From NCBI RefSeq assembly GCF_002934665.1, contig NZ_NIRS01000005.1, positions 372,001 through 436,000 on the forward strand: DNA of 64,000 nucleotides. The letters are read 5' to 3'. The first letter of the stretch is position 1. Every line of letters begins with the position of its first letter. The notes beneath the pieces are model-generated. The model was not told the origin of the DNA, ran no database searches, and saw only the letters and a list, made by a program, of their open reading frames with translations. Positions 26,005 through 34,038 of this stretch are shown piece by piece. Source of the stretch: Pseudomonas laurylsulfatiphila (GTDB lineage Bacteria > Pseudomonadota > Gammaproteobacteria > Pseudomonadales > Pseudomonadaceae). A program made the position numbers and the translations under genes.

Positions 26005-26673
26005 ATGGCTTATCAGTTCGACTTCTTGCCGGTGGTGAACAACACCGATCTGTTGCTGCGCGGTGCGTTGTTCACCCTTGAGCTGACCGCCATCGGTGCG
26101 GTGCTCGGCGTGGGGCTGGGCATCGTCGGGGCGCTGGTGCGGGCGTGGAACATCCGGCCTTTCGCGGGGATTTTCGCGGTCTACGTCGAGTTGATCCGCA
26201 ACACGCCCTTCCTGGTGCAGCTGTTTTTCATCTTCTTCGGCTTGCCGTCCCTGGGCGTGCAGATTTCCGAATGGCAGGCGGCAGTGCTGGCGATGGTGAT
26301 CAACCTTGGCGCCTATTCGACCGAGATCATCCGCGCCGGCATCCAGGCGATCCCCCGGGGTCAACTGGAAGCCGCGGCGGTGTTGGCGATGACGCGCTTC
26401 GAAGCGTTCCGCCATGTGGTGCTACTGCCGGCACTGGGCAAAGTCTGGCCGGCCCTGAGCAGCCAGATCATCATCGTCATGCTCGGCTCGGCGGTGTGTT
26501 CGCAGATCGCCACTGAAGAGTTGAGCTTCGCTGCCAACTTCATTCAGTCGCGCAACTTCCGCGCCTTTGAAACCTACGCCCTGACTACCTTGCTGTACCT
26601 GTGCATGGCACTGCTGATCCGCCAGTTGCTGAACTGGATAGGCCACCGCTTCATCGCAAGGAGCAGCCGATGA
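26005..26673 (+). CDS. Polar amino acid ABC transporter permease 1
   Basis: 222 residues with about five membrane segments. The HisMQ-type N-terminus (LLLRGALFTLELTAIGAVLG) and the EAA loop (IPRGQLEAAAVLAMTRFEAF) are clear. It probably forms a heterodimeric channel with the next gene product. It lies 22 nt after the binding-protein gene and overlaps the next gene by 4 nt. Confidence 0.93.
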   Translation: MAYQFDFLPVVNNTDLLLRGALFTLELTAIGAVLGVGLGIVGALVRAWNIRPFAGIFAVYVELIRNTPFLVQLFFIFFGLPSLGVQISEWQAAVLAMVINLGAYSTEIIRAGIQAIPRGQLEAAAVLAMTRFEAFRHVVLLPALGKVWPALSSQIIIVMLGSAVCSQIATEELSFAANFIQSRNFRAFETYALTTLLYLCMALLIRQLLNWIGHRFIARSSR

Positions 26674-27320
26674 GTGATTTCACCTTCTGGGACATCGTGC
26701 GCAACCTGCTCACCGGCCTGCAATGGACGCTGGCGCTGTCGCTGGTGGCGTTCATTGGCGGCGGGCTGATCGGCTTGCTGATCATGGTCATGCGCATCTC
26801 GGACAAACCCCTGCCCCGCAGCTTTGCCCGCACCTACATCGAACTGTTCCAGGGCACGCCGCTGCTGATGCAACTGTTCCTGGTGTTTTTCGGCGTGGCC
26901 CTGGCCGGGCTGGAGATTTCGCCATGGATGGCGGCGGCGATTGCCCTGACGCTGTTCACCAGCGCCTATCTGGCGGAGATCTGGCGCGGCTGCGTCGAAT
27001 CGATCCCCAACGGCCAGTGGGAAGCCTCGGCGAGCCTGGCGCTGAACCCGCTGGAACAATTGCGCCATGTGATCCTGCCCCAGGCACTGCGCATCGCCGT
27101 GGCGCCGACCGTGGGCTTCTCGGTGCAAGTGGTCAAAGGCACCGCCGTCACCTCGATCATCGGCTTCACCGAGCTGACCAAGACCGGCGGCATGCTCGCC
27201 AACGCGACTTTCGAACCCTTCATGGTCTATGGCCTCGTCGCCCTTGGCTATTTCCTGCTCTGCTACCCCCTGTCGCTCAGTGCGCGCTACCTGGAAAGGA
27301 GACTGCATGCCTCTGCTTAG
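26670..27320 (+). CDS. Polar amino acid ABC transporter permease 2
   Basis: 216 residues from ATG 26670, which overlaps the previous stop (ATGA) and follows AAGGAG. HisMQ-family: LLTGLQWTLALSLVAFIGGG, the EAA loop IPNGQWEASASLALNPLEQL, and the segment TAVTSIIGFTELTKTGG. It is the second half of the channel. Its 3' end overlaps the ATPase gene by 14 nt. Confidence 0.93.
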   Translation: MSDFTFWDIVRNLLTGLQWTLALSLVAFIGGGLIGLLIMVMRISDKPLPRSFARTYIELFQGTPLLMQLFLVFFGVALAGLEISPWMAAAIALTLFTSAYLAEIWRGCVESIPNGQWEASASLALNPLEQLRHVILPQALRIAVAPTVGFSVQVVKGTAVTSIIGFTELTKTGGMLANATFEPFMVYGLVALGYFLLCYPLSLSARYLERRLHASA

Positions 27321-28044
27321 AATTTCCGCCCTGCATAAATACTACGGCGACCATCATGTGCTCAAAGGCATCGACCTGAGCATCGAGGAAGGCCAGGTGG
27401 TGGCGATCATCGGCCGCAGTGGCTCGGGCAAATCCACCTTACTGCGCACCCTCAACGGCCTGGAGTCGATCAACGACGGCGTGATCGAAGTCGACGGCGA
27501 ATACCTCGACGCCGCCCGCGCCGACCTGCGCAGCCTGCGACAGAAAGTCGGCATGGTGTTCCAGCAGTTCAACCTGTTCCCGCACCTGACCGTGGGTGAG
27601 AACGTCATGCTGGCGCCGCAAGTGGTGCAGAAGGTGCCAAAGGCCAGGGCCGCCGAACTGGCGCGACAGATGCTGGAACGAGTCGGGCTGGGGGAAAAGT
27701 TCGATGCCTTTCCGGATCGACTGTCCGGCGGCCAGCAACAGCGAGTGGCGATTGCCCGTGCCCTGGCGATGTCGCCGAAAGTGCTGCTGTGCGATGAAAT
27801 CACCTCGGCCCTGGACCCGGAGTTGGTCAACGAAGTGCTGAGCGTGGTCCGGCAACTGGCCCGGGAAGGCATGACACTGATCATGGTCACCCACGAAATG
27901 CGCTTCGCCCGGGAAGTTGGGGACAAGTTGGTGTTCATGCACCAGGGCAAGGTGCATGAGGTGGGGGATCCGAAAGTAGTGTTCGCCAATCCGCAGACGG
28001 CGGAGCTGGCGAATTTCATCGGGACAGTTGAGGCGGCGGGCTGA
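27307..28044 (+). CDS. Polar amino acid ABC transporter ATP-binding protein
   Basis: 245 residues from ATG 27307 (MPLLRISALHKYYGDHHVLK), preceded by AAAGGAG. Walker A GRSGSGKST, Q-loop VFQQFNLFPHLT, signature LSGGQQQRVAIARAL and Walker B VLLCDEITSALDPE are all intact, with the switch His in MVTHEM. It energises the two permeases. It closes the operon, followed by a REP doublet. Confidence 0.95.
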   Translation: MPLLRISALHKYYGDHHVLKGIDLSIEEGQVVAIIGRSGSGKSTLLRTLNGLESINDGVIEVDGEYLDAARADLRSLRQKVGMVFQQFNLFPHLTVGENVMLAPQVVQKVPKARAAELARQMLERVGLGEKFDAFPDRLSGGQQQRVAIARALAMSPKVLLCDEITSALDPELVNEVLSVVRQLAREGMTLIMVTHEMRFAREVGDKLVFMHQGKVHEVGDPKVVFANPQTAELANFIGTVEAAG

Positions 28045-28069
28045 AAATCATCGGTGCCAATGACGCCGC

Positions 28070-28164
28070 CTTCGCGGGCAAGCCCGCTCCCACAGGGTCT
28101 TCTGTTGAAATACGATTGCGTATTCGCTGCAAAAACCTGTGGGAGCGGGCTTGCCCGCGAAGAG
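28070..28164. repeat. REP doublet (GGAGCGGGCTTGCCCGC type)
   Basis: Inverted pair TTCGCGGGCAAGCCCGCTCC and GGAGCGGGCTTGCCCGCGAA, about 50 bp apart, just after the transporter operon. Confidence 0.88.
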
Positions 28165-28193
28165 GCCAGTGGCCGCACCACTAGAGCCCCGCG

Positions 28194-28226
28194 GTAAAAG
28201 ATCGCAGCCTTCGGCAGCTCCTACGC
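28194..28226. repeat. Single repeat of the GATCGCAGCCTTCGGCAG type
   Basis: One copy of AAAGATCGCAGCCTTCGGCA followed by GCTCCTAC, without an inverted partner, 60 nt before ppx. It is the same family as the doublets at 7629, 54310 and 58345. Confidence 0.75.
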
Positions 28227-28285
28227 GTTGGCGGCAGCCTTTGATCGTGGCACGATGTCGAGGTTATCGACCGAGACCCCCGACC

Positions 28286-29788
28286 ATGCCGCAATCCCAA
28301 GCCAAGAATCTGTCCCTGATCGCCGCAATCGACCTGGGCTCCAACAGCTTTCACATGGTCGTGGCCAAGGCCCAGAACGGCGAAATCCGTATTCTCGAGC
28401 GTCTCGGGGAGAAGGTTCAGCTGGCCGCCGGCATCGACGAAGAGCGCCATCTCAACGAAGAATCGATGCAACGCGGGCTCGATTGCCTCAAACGCTTTGC
28501 CCAACTGATCAACGGTATGCCCACGGGTGCCGTACGCATCGTCGGCACCAACGCCTTGCGTGAAGCCCGCAACCGCGCCGAATTCATCCGTCGCGCCGAA
28601 GAAATTCTCGGCCACCCGGTGGAAGTCATTTCCGGCCGTGAAGAAGCGCGCCTGATCTACCTCGGCGTGTCCCACACCCTCGCCGACACCCCGGGCAAGC
28701 GCCTGGTGGCCGACATCGGCGGCGGCAGCACCGAATTCATCATTGGCCAGCGCTTCGAACCGCTGCTGCGCGAAAGCCTGCAGATGGGCTGTGTCAGCTA
28801 TACCCAGCGCTATTTCAAGGACGGCAAGATCACCCCGGCCCGTTACGCCCAGGCGTACACGGCGGCGCGGCTGGAGATCATGAGCATCGAGCACGCCCTG
28901 CACCGCTTGACCTGGGATGAAGCCATCGGCTCCTCGGGCACCATCCGCGCCATCGGTCTGGCGCTGAAGGCTGGCGGCCACGGCACCGGCGAGGTCAACG
29001 CCGAAGGCCTGGCCTGGCTCAAGCGCAAACTGATCAAGCTGGGCGACGTCGAGAAAATCGATTTCGAAGGTATCAAGCCGGATCGCAGGGCGATCTTCCC
29101 GGCGGGCCTGGCAATCCTCGAAGCAATCTTCGACTCCCTCGAACTGCAACGCATGGATCACTGCGAAGGCGCCCTGCGCGAAGGCGTGCTCTATGACTTG
29201 CTGGGCCGCCATCACCATGAGGACGTGCGTGAACGCACCCTCACCTCGCTGATGGAGCGCTACCACGTCGATCAGGAACAGGCGGCACGGGTCGAGCGCA
29301 AGGCGCTGCATGCGTTTGACCAGGTGGCCGAAGACTGGGACCTGGAAGACGGTGTCTGGCGCGAACTGCTCGGCTGGGCGGCCAAGGTCCATGAAGTGGG
29401 CCTGGACATCGCTCACTACCAGTACCACAAGCACGGCGCCTACCTGATCGAGCACTCGGACCTCGCCGGATTCTCCCGCGAAGACCAGTTAATGCTCGCG
29501 CTGCTGGTACGTGGCCACCGACGCAACATTCCCAAGGACAAGTTCGCCGATTTCGGTGACGACGGCGTCAAGCTGATTCGCCTGTGTGTGCTACTGCGCT
29601 TTGCGATCCTGTTCCACCACATCCGCGGCACCCAGCAAATGCCCCAGGTGGAACTGAACGCCCATGGCAACCACCTGGAGGTGGTGTTCCCGGAGAACTG
29701 GCTGGACGAAAACCAGCTGACCCAGGCCGACTTTGAAATTGAAGCGCAATGGCTGACCCGGGTCGACATCGTGTTGACCGCCCGCTGA
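28286..29788 (+). CDS. ppx: Exopolyphosphatase
   Basis: 500 residues from ATG 28286. The ASKHA-fold phosphate-binding motifs are clear: AAIDLGSNSFHMVVAK at the N-terminus and VADIGGGSTEFIIG near residue 150. A C-terminal HD-like domain follows (HEVGLDIAHYQYHKHGAYLI). It hydrolyses terminal phosphates of polyphosphate and, in this family, pppGpp. It is convergent with ppk1, the polyphosphate-synthesising enzyme. Confidence 0.96.
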   Translation: MPQSQAKNLSLIAAIDLGSNSFHMVVAKAQNGEIRILERLGEKVQLAAGIDEERHLNEESMQRGLDCLKRFAQLINGMPTGAVRIVGTNALREARNRAEFIRRAEEILGHPVEVISGREEARLIYLGVSHTLADTPGKRLVADIGGGSTEFIIGQRFEPLLRESLQMGCVSYTQRYFKDGKITPARYAQAYTAARLEIMSIEHALHRLTWDEAIGSSGTIRAIGLALKAGGHGTGEVNAEGLAWLKRKLIKLGDVEKIDFEGIKPDRRAIFPAGLAILEAIFDSLELQRMDHCEGALREGVLYDLLGRHHHEDVRERTLTSLMERYHVDQEQAARVERKALHAFDQVAEDWDLEDGVWRELLGWAAKVHEVGLDIAHYQYHKHGAYLIEHSDLAGFSREDQLMLALLVRGHRRNIPKDKFADFGDDGVKLIRLCVLLRFAILFHHIRGTQQMPQVELNAHGNHLEVVFPENWLDENQLTQADFEIEAQWLTRVDIVLTAR

Positions 29789-29797
29789 CACACGCTC

Positions 29798-29880
29798 TGT
29801 AGGAGCCGGCTTGCCGGCGATCGGGCCTGCGCCTTGCGGTGATTGCAAGGCCGCCATCGCTGGCAAGCCAGCTCCTACAA
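29798..29880. repeat. REP doublet (GGAGCCGGCTTGCCGGC type)
   Basis: Inverted pair TGTAGGAGCCGGCTTGCCGG and TGGCAAGCCAGCTCCTACA, 40 bp apart. In the second arm both stem positions changed together (CCAGC with GCTGG), so that arm still folds on its own. Confidence 0.87.
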
Positions 29881-29896
29881 GGTTTTCGGCGCAAAC

Positions 29897-29928
29897 AAAA
29901 ATGGCGATCCGCAGGAATCGCCATTTTT
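29897..29928. terminator. Bidirectional terminator between ppx and ppk1
   Basis: 12-bp stem AAAAATGGCGAT/ATCGCCATTTTT with an 8-nt loop. T-tracts exist on both strands, so it can end both convergent transcripts. Confidence 0.88.
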
Positions 29929-29943
29929 TGTTTCTGGTTTGGG

Positions 29944-32166
29944 TTAGCGCACGGCCAGAATCGGACTGCCCAAACGCTCCAGCAATGTCGCCTGGGCGCT
30001 GCGCGGGTTCTGGTTGCCGGTCGGTGTGTTACGGATGTAACGACCGTCCGGCTGCAGGCTCCAGCTGTGGGTGTTATCGGTCAGATACAGTTCCAGCTCT
30101 TTCTTGACCCGCATGATCAGCTTCTTGCCTTCCACCGGGAAGCAAGTCTCGACGCGCTTGTCGAGGTTGCGTTCCATCCAGTCGGCACTGGACAGGAACA
30201 TCTGCTCGTCGCCGCCGTTGAGGAAGTAGAAGACCCGGGTGTGCTCCAGGAAACGGCCGATGATCGAACGCACATGGATGTTGTGGGAGACCCCCGCGAT
30301 GCCCGGCCGCAGGCAGCACATGCCACGCACCACCAGATCGATGCGCACGCCTGACTGGCTGGCCTTGTACAGCGCGCGGATGATCTTCGGATCGGTCAGC
30401 GAGTTGAACTTGGCGATGATGTGCGCCGGTTTGCCGTCGAGGGCGAACTGGGTTTCCCGGGCAATCATATCGAGCATGCCCTTTTTCAGGGTGAACGGCG
30501 CGTGCAGCAGCTTCTTCATGCGCAGCGTCTTACCCATGCCGATCAACTGGCTGAACAGTTTGCCTACGTCTTCGCACAAGGCGTCGTCGGAGGTCAGCAG
30601 GCTGTAGTCGGTGTACAGGCGGGCGTTGCCGGCGTGGTAGTTGCCCGTGCCGAGGTGCGCATAACGCACGATCTCGCCCGCTTCGCGACGCAAAATCAGC
30701 ATCATCTTGGCGTGGGTCTTGAAGCCGACCACACCATAGATCACCACCGCACCGGCCGCTTGCAGTCGGCTGGCCAGTTGCAGGTTGGATTCTTCGTCGA
30801 ACCGCGCACGCAATTCGATCACCGCCGTGACTTCCTTGCCGTTACGCGCCGCATCCACCAGCGCATCGACGATTTCCGAGTTCGCGCCGGAGCGGTACAG
30901 CGTCTGGCGCACCGCCAGCACGTGTGGATCCTTGGCGGCCTGGCGCAGCAGGTCGACCACCGGGGTGAACGACTCGAACGGGTGCAGCAGCAGGATGTCC
31001 TGCTTGCTGATCACGCTGAAAATGTTCTCGCTGTTCTGCAGCAGTTTCGGGATCTGCGGGGTGAACGGCAGGTATTGCAGATCGCGCTGGCTGTCCAGGC
31101 CGGTGATGCTGAACAGCCGCGTCAGGTTCACCGGACCGTTGACCTGGTACAACTCGGTCTCGCTCAGGTTGAACTGCTTGAGCAGGTAGTCGGACAGGTG
31201 TTTCGGGCAAGTGTCGGCCACTTCAAGGCGTACTGCGTCACCGTAGCGACGGGAGAACAGCTCGCCGCGCAAGGCGCGGGCCAGGTCTTCGACGTCTTCG
31301 GAGTCCAGCGCGAGGTCGGCGTTGCGGGTCAGGCGGAACTGGTAGCACCCCTTGACCTTCATGCCCTGGAACAGGTCATCGGCGTGAGCGTGGATCATCG
31401 ACGACAGGAATACATAGTTGTCGCCGGCGCCGCCGACTTCTTCCGGCACCTTGATGATGCGCGGCAGCAGGCGTGGCGCCGGGATGATCGCCAAACCGGA
31501 GTCGCGACCGAAGGCGTCGATACCTTCGAGCTCGACGATGAAGTTCAGGCTCTTGTTCACCAGCAAGGGGAACGGGTGCGTAGGGTCGAGGCCGATGGGG
31601 GTGATGATCGGTGCGATCTCGTCGCGGAAATAGCGGCGCACCCAGGTCTTGAGCTTGGTCGTCCAATTGCGGCGACGGATGAAGCGGACCTGATGTTTCT
31701 CCAGCTCCGGCAACAGAATGTCGTTGAGGATCGCGTACTGACGGTCGACGTGACCGTGTACCAGTTCGCTGATGCGCGCCAACGCCTGATGCGGTTGCAG
31801 GCCATCGGCGCCCGCCTGTTCACGGGCGAAGGTGATCTGCTTCTTCAGGCCGGCAACGCGAATTTCGAAGAACTCATCCAGGTTGCTGGAGAAGATCAGC
31901 AGAAACTTCAGCCGCTCCAGCAATGGGTAGGACTCGTCCAGCGCCTGCTCCAGCACGCGGATGTTGAACTGCAGTTGCGACAGTTCGCGGTGGATGTACA
32001 GGCTACTGTCATCCAGACCGGGAATGGCCACCGCCGGTGCTGCCGCAGCGGTTTCGACGACCGCCGCGGGCGGAGCTGGCTCCAGCTCCGGCGGGGTCTC
32101 GTCGACTTGCTCCACCACCGGTTGAGCGTCTTTTACGGCAACTTCAGTGAGTACTTCGGTATTCAT
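29944..32166 (-). CDS. ppk1: Polyphosphate kinase 1
   Basis: 740 residues. It makes polyphosphate reversibly from ATP. After a Pro/Ala-rich N-terminal extension of about 50 residues, the conserved core starts SLYIHRELSQLQFNIRVLEQ and FSSNLDEFFEIRVAGLK. The phospholipase-D-like catalytic motifs HAKMMLILRRE and AHLGTGNYH are present. It starts 18 nt after the hemB stop with AGGAA upstream, so the two are probably one operon under the Pho-like promoter. Confidence 0.97.
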   Translation of the reverse strand: MNTEVLTEVAVKDAQPVVEQVDETPPELEPAPPAAVVETAAAAPAVAIPGLDDSSLYIHRELSQLQFNIRVLEQALDESYPLLERLKFLLIFSSNLDEFFEIRVAGLKKQITFAREQAGADGLQPHQALARISELVHGHVDRQYAILNDILLPELEKHQVRFIRRRNWTTKLKTWVRRYFRDEIAPIITPIGLDPTHPFPLLVNKSLNFIVELEGIDAFGRDSGLAIIPAPRLLPRIIKVPEEVGGAGDNYVFLSSMIHAHADDLFQGMKVKGCYQFRLTRNADLALDSEDVEDLARALRGELFSRRYGDAVRLEVADTCPKHLSDYLLKQFNLSETELYQVNGPVNLTRLFSITGLDSQRDLQYLPFTPQIPKLLQNSENIFSVISKQDILLLHPFESFTPVVDLLRQAAKDPHVLAVRQTLYRSGANSEIVDALVDAARNGKEVTAVIELRARFDEESNLQLASRLQAAGAVVIYGVVGFKTHAKMMLILRREAGEIVRYAHLGTGNYHAGNARLYTDYSLLTSDDALCEDVGKLFSQLIGMGKTLRMKKLLHAPFTLKKGMLDMIARETQFALDGKPAHIIAKFNSLTDPKIIRALYKASQSGVRIDLVVRGMCCLRPGIAGVSHNIHVRSIIGRFLEHTRVFYFLNGGDEQMFLSSADWMERNLDKRVETCFPVEGKKLIMRVKKELELYLTDNTHSWSLQPDGRYIRNTPTGNQNPRSAQATLLERLGSPILAVR

Positions 32167-32184
32167 CGAATGTTCCTGGGAGGG

Positions 32185-33198
32185 CTATTTTTGCTCTCGT
32201 AACAATTGAGCGGCACGAACGGCAAAGTACGTCAGGATGCCATCGGCACCTGCTCGTTTGAAAGCGGTCAGCGACTCGAGGATAACCCCTTCGCTCAACC
32301 AGCCATTCTGGATCGCCGCCATGTGCATGGCGTATTCGCCGCTGACTTGATAGACAAACGTCGGCACTTTGAATTCTTCTTTGACCCGGCACAGGATGTC
32401 GAGGTACGGCATGCCTGGCTTGACCATGACCATGTCCGCACCTTCTGACAAGTCCGCCGCGACTTCGTGCAGGGCTTCGTTGCTGTTGGCCGGGTCCATC
32501 TGATAGGAGGCCTTGTTGGCCTTGCCCAGGTTCAGCGCCGAACCGACCGCATCGCGGAACGGGCCGTAATAGGCGCTCGCGTACTTGGCCGAGTAGGCCA
32601 TGATCCGCACATTGACGTGACCGGCCACTTCAAGGGCTTCGCGAATCGCCTGGATGCGACCGTCCATCATGTCCGATGGGGCCACGACCTGAGCGCCGGC
32701 TTCGGCGTGGGACAGGGCTTGCCTGACCAGTGCGTCGACGGTGATGTCGTTCTGCACGTAGCCTTCTTCATCAAGAATGCCGTCCTGACCGTGGGTGGTG
32801 AACGGATCCAGGGCCACGTCGGTGATCACGCCCAGCTCAGGGAATTGCGCACGCAGGGCGCGGGTGGCGCGCTGGGCGATGCCCTCCGGGTTCCAGGCCT
32901 CCTCAGCATCCAGAGACTTGAGTTCCGAAGGCGTCACCGGGAACAGCGCCAGCGCCGGAATCCCCAGTTCGACCCACTTGGCCGCCTCTTCAAGCAACAG
33001 GTCGATGGTCAGGCGTTCGACGCCCGGCATCGAAGCCACCGATTCGCGACGGTTTTCACCGTCCAGAACGAACACCGGCAGGATCAGGTCATCGACGGTC
33101 AGGACGTTTTCACGGACCAGTCGACGCGAGAAGTCGTCACGACGGTTGCGGCGCAGGCGGGTTGCGGGGAACAGACGGTTGGCGGGGGTAAAGCTCAC
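32185..33198 (-). CDS. hemB: Delta-aminolevulinic acid dehydratase (porphobilinogen synthase)
   Basis: 337 residues from a GTG at 33198, chosen because AGGAG lies 8 nt before it and the protein then begins (M)SFTPANRLFPATRLRRNRRD as in P. aeruginosa HemB. It condenses two 5-aminolevulinate molecules in heme synthesis. Catalytic lysines lie in RIMAYSAKYASAYYGPFRD and MVMVKPGMPYLD. The Asp-rich DVALDPFTTHGQDG replaces the Cys zinc site, as in Mg-dependent pseudomonad enzymes. It lies upstream of ppk1. Confidence 0.97.
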   Translation of the reverse strand: MSFTPANRLFPATRLRRNRRDDFSRRLVRENVLTVDDLILPVFVLDGENRRESVASMPGVERLTIDLLLEEAAKWVELGIPALALFPVTPSELKSLDAEEAWNPEGIAQRATRALRAQFPELGVITDVALDPFTTHGQDGILDEEGYVQNDITVDALVRQALSHAEAGAQVVAPSDMMDGRIQAIREALEVAGHVNVRIMAYSAKYASAYYGPFRDAVGSALNLGKANKASYQMDPANSNEALHEVAADLSEGADMVMVKPGMPYLDILCRVKEEFKVPTFVYQVSGEYAMHMAAIQNGWLSEGVILESLTAFKRAGADGILTYFAVRAAQLLREQK

Positions 33199-33237
33199 GG
33201 CAGACTCCTGAGCCCGCGCAGACGGGCGAGCGTGACA

Positions 33238-33271
33238 GTTATAAGTGCCCATTATGACGAACGTATGACAG
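33238..33271 (-). promoter_or_regulatory. Candidate PhoB-dependent promoter (Pho box plus -10) for hemB-ppk1
   Basis: On the minus strand CTGTCATACGTTCGTCAT (33271-33254) fits the Pho box CTGTCAT-N4-CTGTCAT, with 7/7 and 5/7 matches at the 11-bp period. After exactly 10 nt comes TATAAC (33243-33238), the same spacing as in E. coli phoA. A further CTGTCAC at 33238-33232 is in the same 11-bp register. The predicted transcript starts near 33231, about 33 nt before the hemB GTG. Confidence 0.62.
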
Positions 33272-33333
33272 TTATGTGCACCCTGCGACGTGTAGCCGCA
33301 TTCCATTGTCGTTGTAGGAAATGTTCACGTCGA

Positions 33334-33363
33334 GACACATTTGGACACTTTCCTGAATGTGTC
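33334..33363. promoter_or_regulatory. Operator-like dyad upstream of the DedA gene
   Basis: GACACATT and AATGTGTC form an inverted repeat with a 14-nt spacer, so the half-sites are 22 bp apart, two helical turns. It ends 42 nt before the dedA start. No regulator can be named. Confidence 0.35.
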
Positions 33364-33405
33364 CGAAGGGTTAGGCTGCGCGTTCATTTCGCCAGCACCC
33401 AGACA

Positions 33406-34038
33406 ATGCTCCAACAATTTCTGCATGACTTCGGCTACTTTGCCCTTTTTCTAGGCACGTTCTTCGAAGGCGAAACCATCCTGGTACTCGCGGGCTTCCT
33501 CGCGTTCCGTGGATACATGGACATCAACCTGGTGGTGGTCGTGGCCTTCTTCGGCAGCTATGCCGGCGACCAACTGTGGTATTTCCTGGGACGCAAGCAC
33601 GGTCGAAAACTGCTGGCGCGCAAGCCGCGCTGGCAAATGATGGGTGACCGGGCGCTGGAGCACATTCGCAAGCATCCGGACATCTGGGTACTGAGCTTCC
33701 GCTTCGTTTACGGTTTACGTACGGTCATGCCGGTGGCCATCGGGCTGTCTGGCTATCCGCCGGGCCGTTACCTGCTGCTCAACGGCATTGGCGCGGCGAT
33801 CTGGGCCGCAGCCCTGGCGGCGGCCGCTTACCATTTCGGCGCAGTGCTCGAAGGCATGCTCGGCAGTGTGAAGAAGTACGAACTTTGGGTGCTCGGCGCC
33901 CTGCTGGTCCTGGGCCTCGTGCTGTGGCTGCGCCGGCGCTTCAAGAATGCCCGCCTGGCCAAGCAGGTCTATGCCGACGAGCAGGCCCTGAAAGCTGCGC
34001 GGACCAATACCGAAGACCCTACGACGCCAACCGAGTGA
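33406..34038 (+). CDS. DedA-family membrane protein
   Basis: 210 residues from ATG 33406; the long open frame upstream is antisense to hemB and ignored. The family motif is clear (FLGTFFEGETILVLAGFLAF; FFGSYAGDQLWYFLGRKHG; SFRFVYGLRTVMPVAIGLSG). DedA proteins are inner-membrane lipid scramblase-like or proton-dependent transporters, some of which flip undecaprenyl phosphate. About five membrane segments are seen. It is convergent with the desaturase-like gene, overlapping it by 20 nt. Confidence 0.9.
   Translation: MLQQFLHDFGYFALFLGTFFEGETILVLAGFLAFRGYMDINLVVVVAFFGSYAGDQLWYFLGRKHGRKLLARKPRWQMMGDRALEHIRKHPDIWVLSFRFVYGLRTVMPVAIGLSGYPPGRYLLLNGIGAAIWAAALAAAAYHFGAVLEGMLGSVKKYELWVLGALLVLGLVLWLRRRFKNARLAKQVYADEQALKAARTNTEDPTTPTE

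Noticed and set aside
30421..32202. Open frame of 593 codons antisense to ppk1
   Set aside because: It is a GC-bias shadow of ppk1 with no recognisable domain and no ribosome site. ppk1 explains the whole segment.
32467..33405. N-terminal extension of the DedA protein by over 300 codons
   Set aside because: The extension is antisense to hemB. Family similarity begins at the ATG at 33406.
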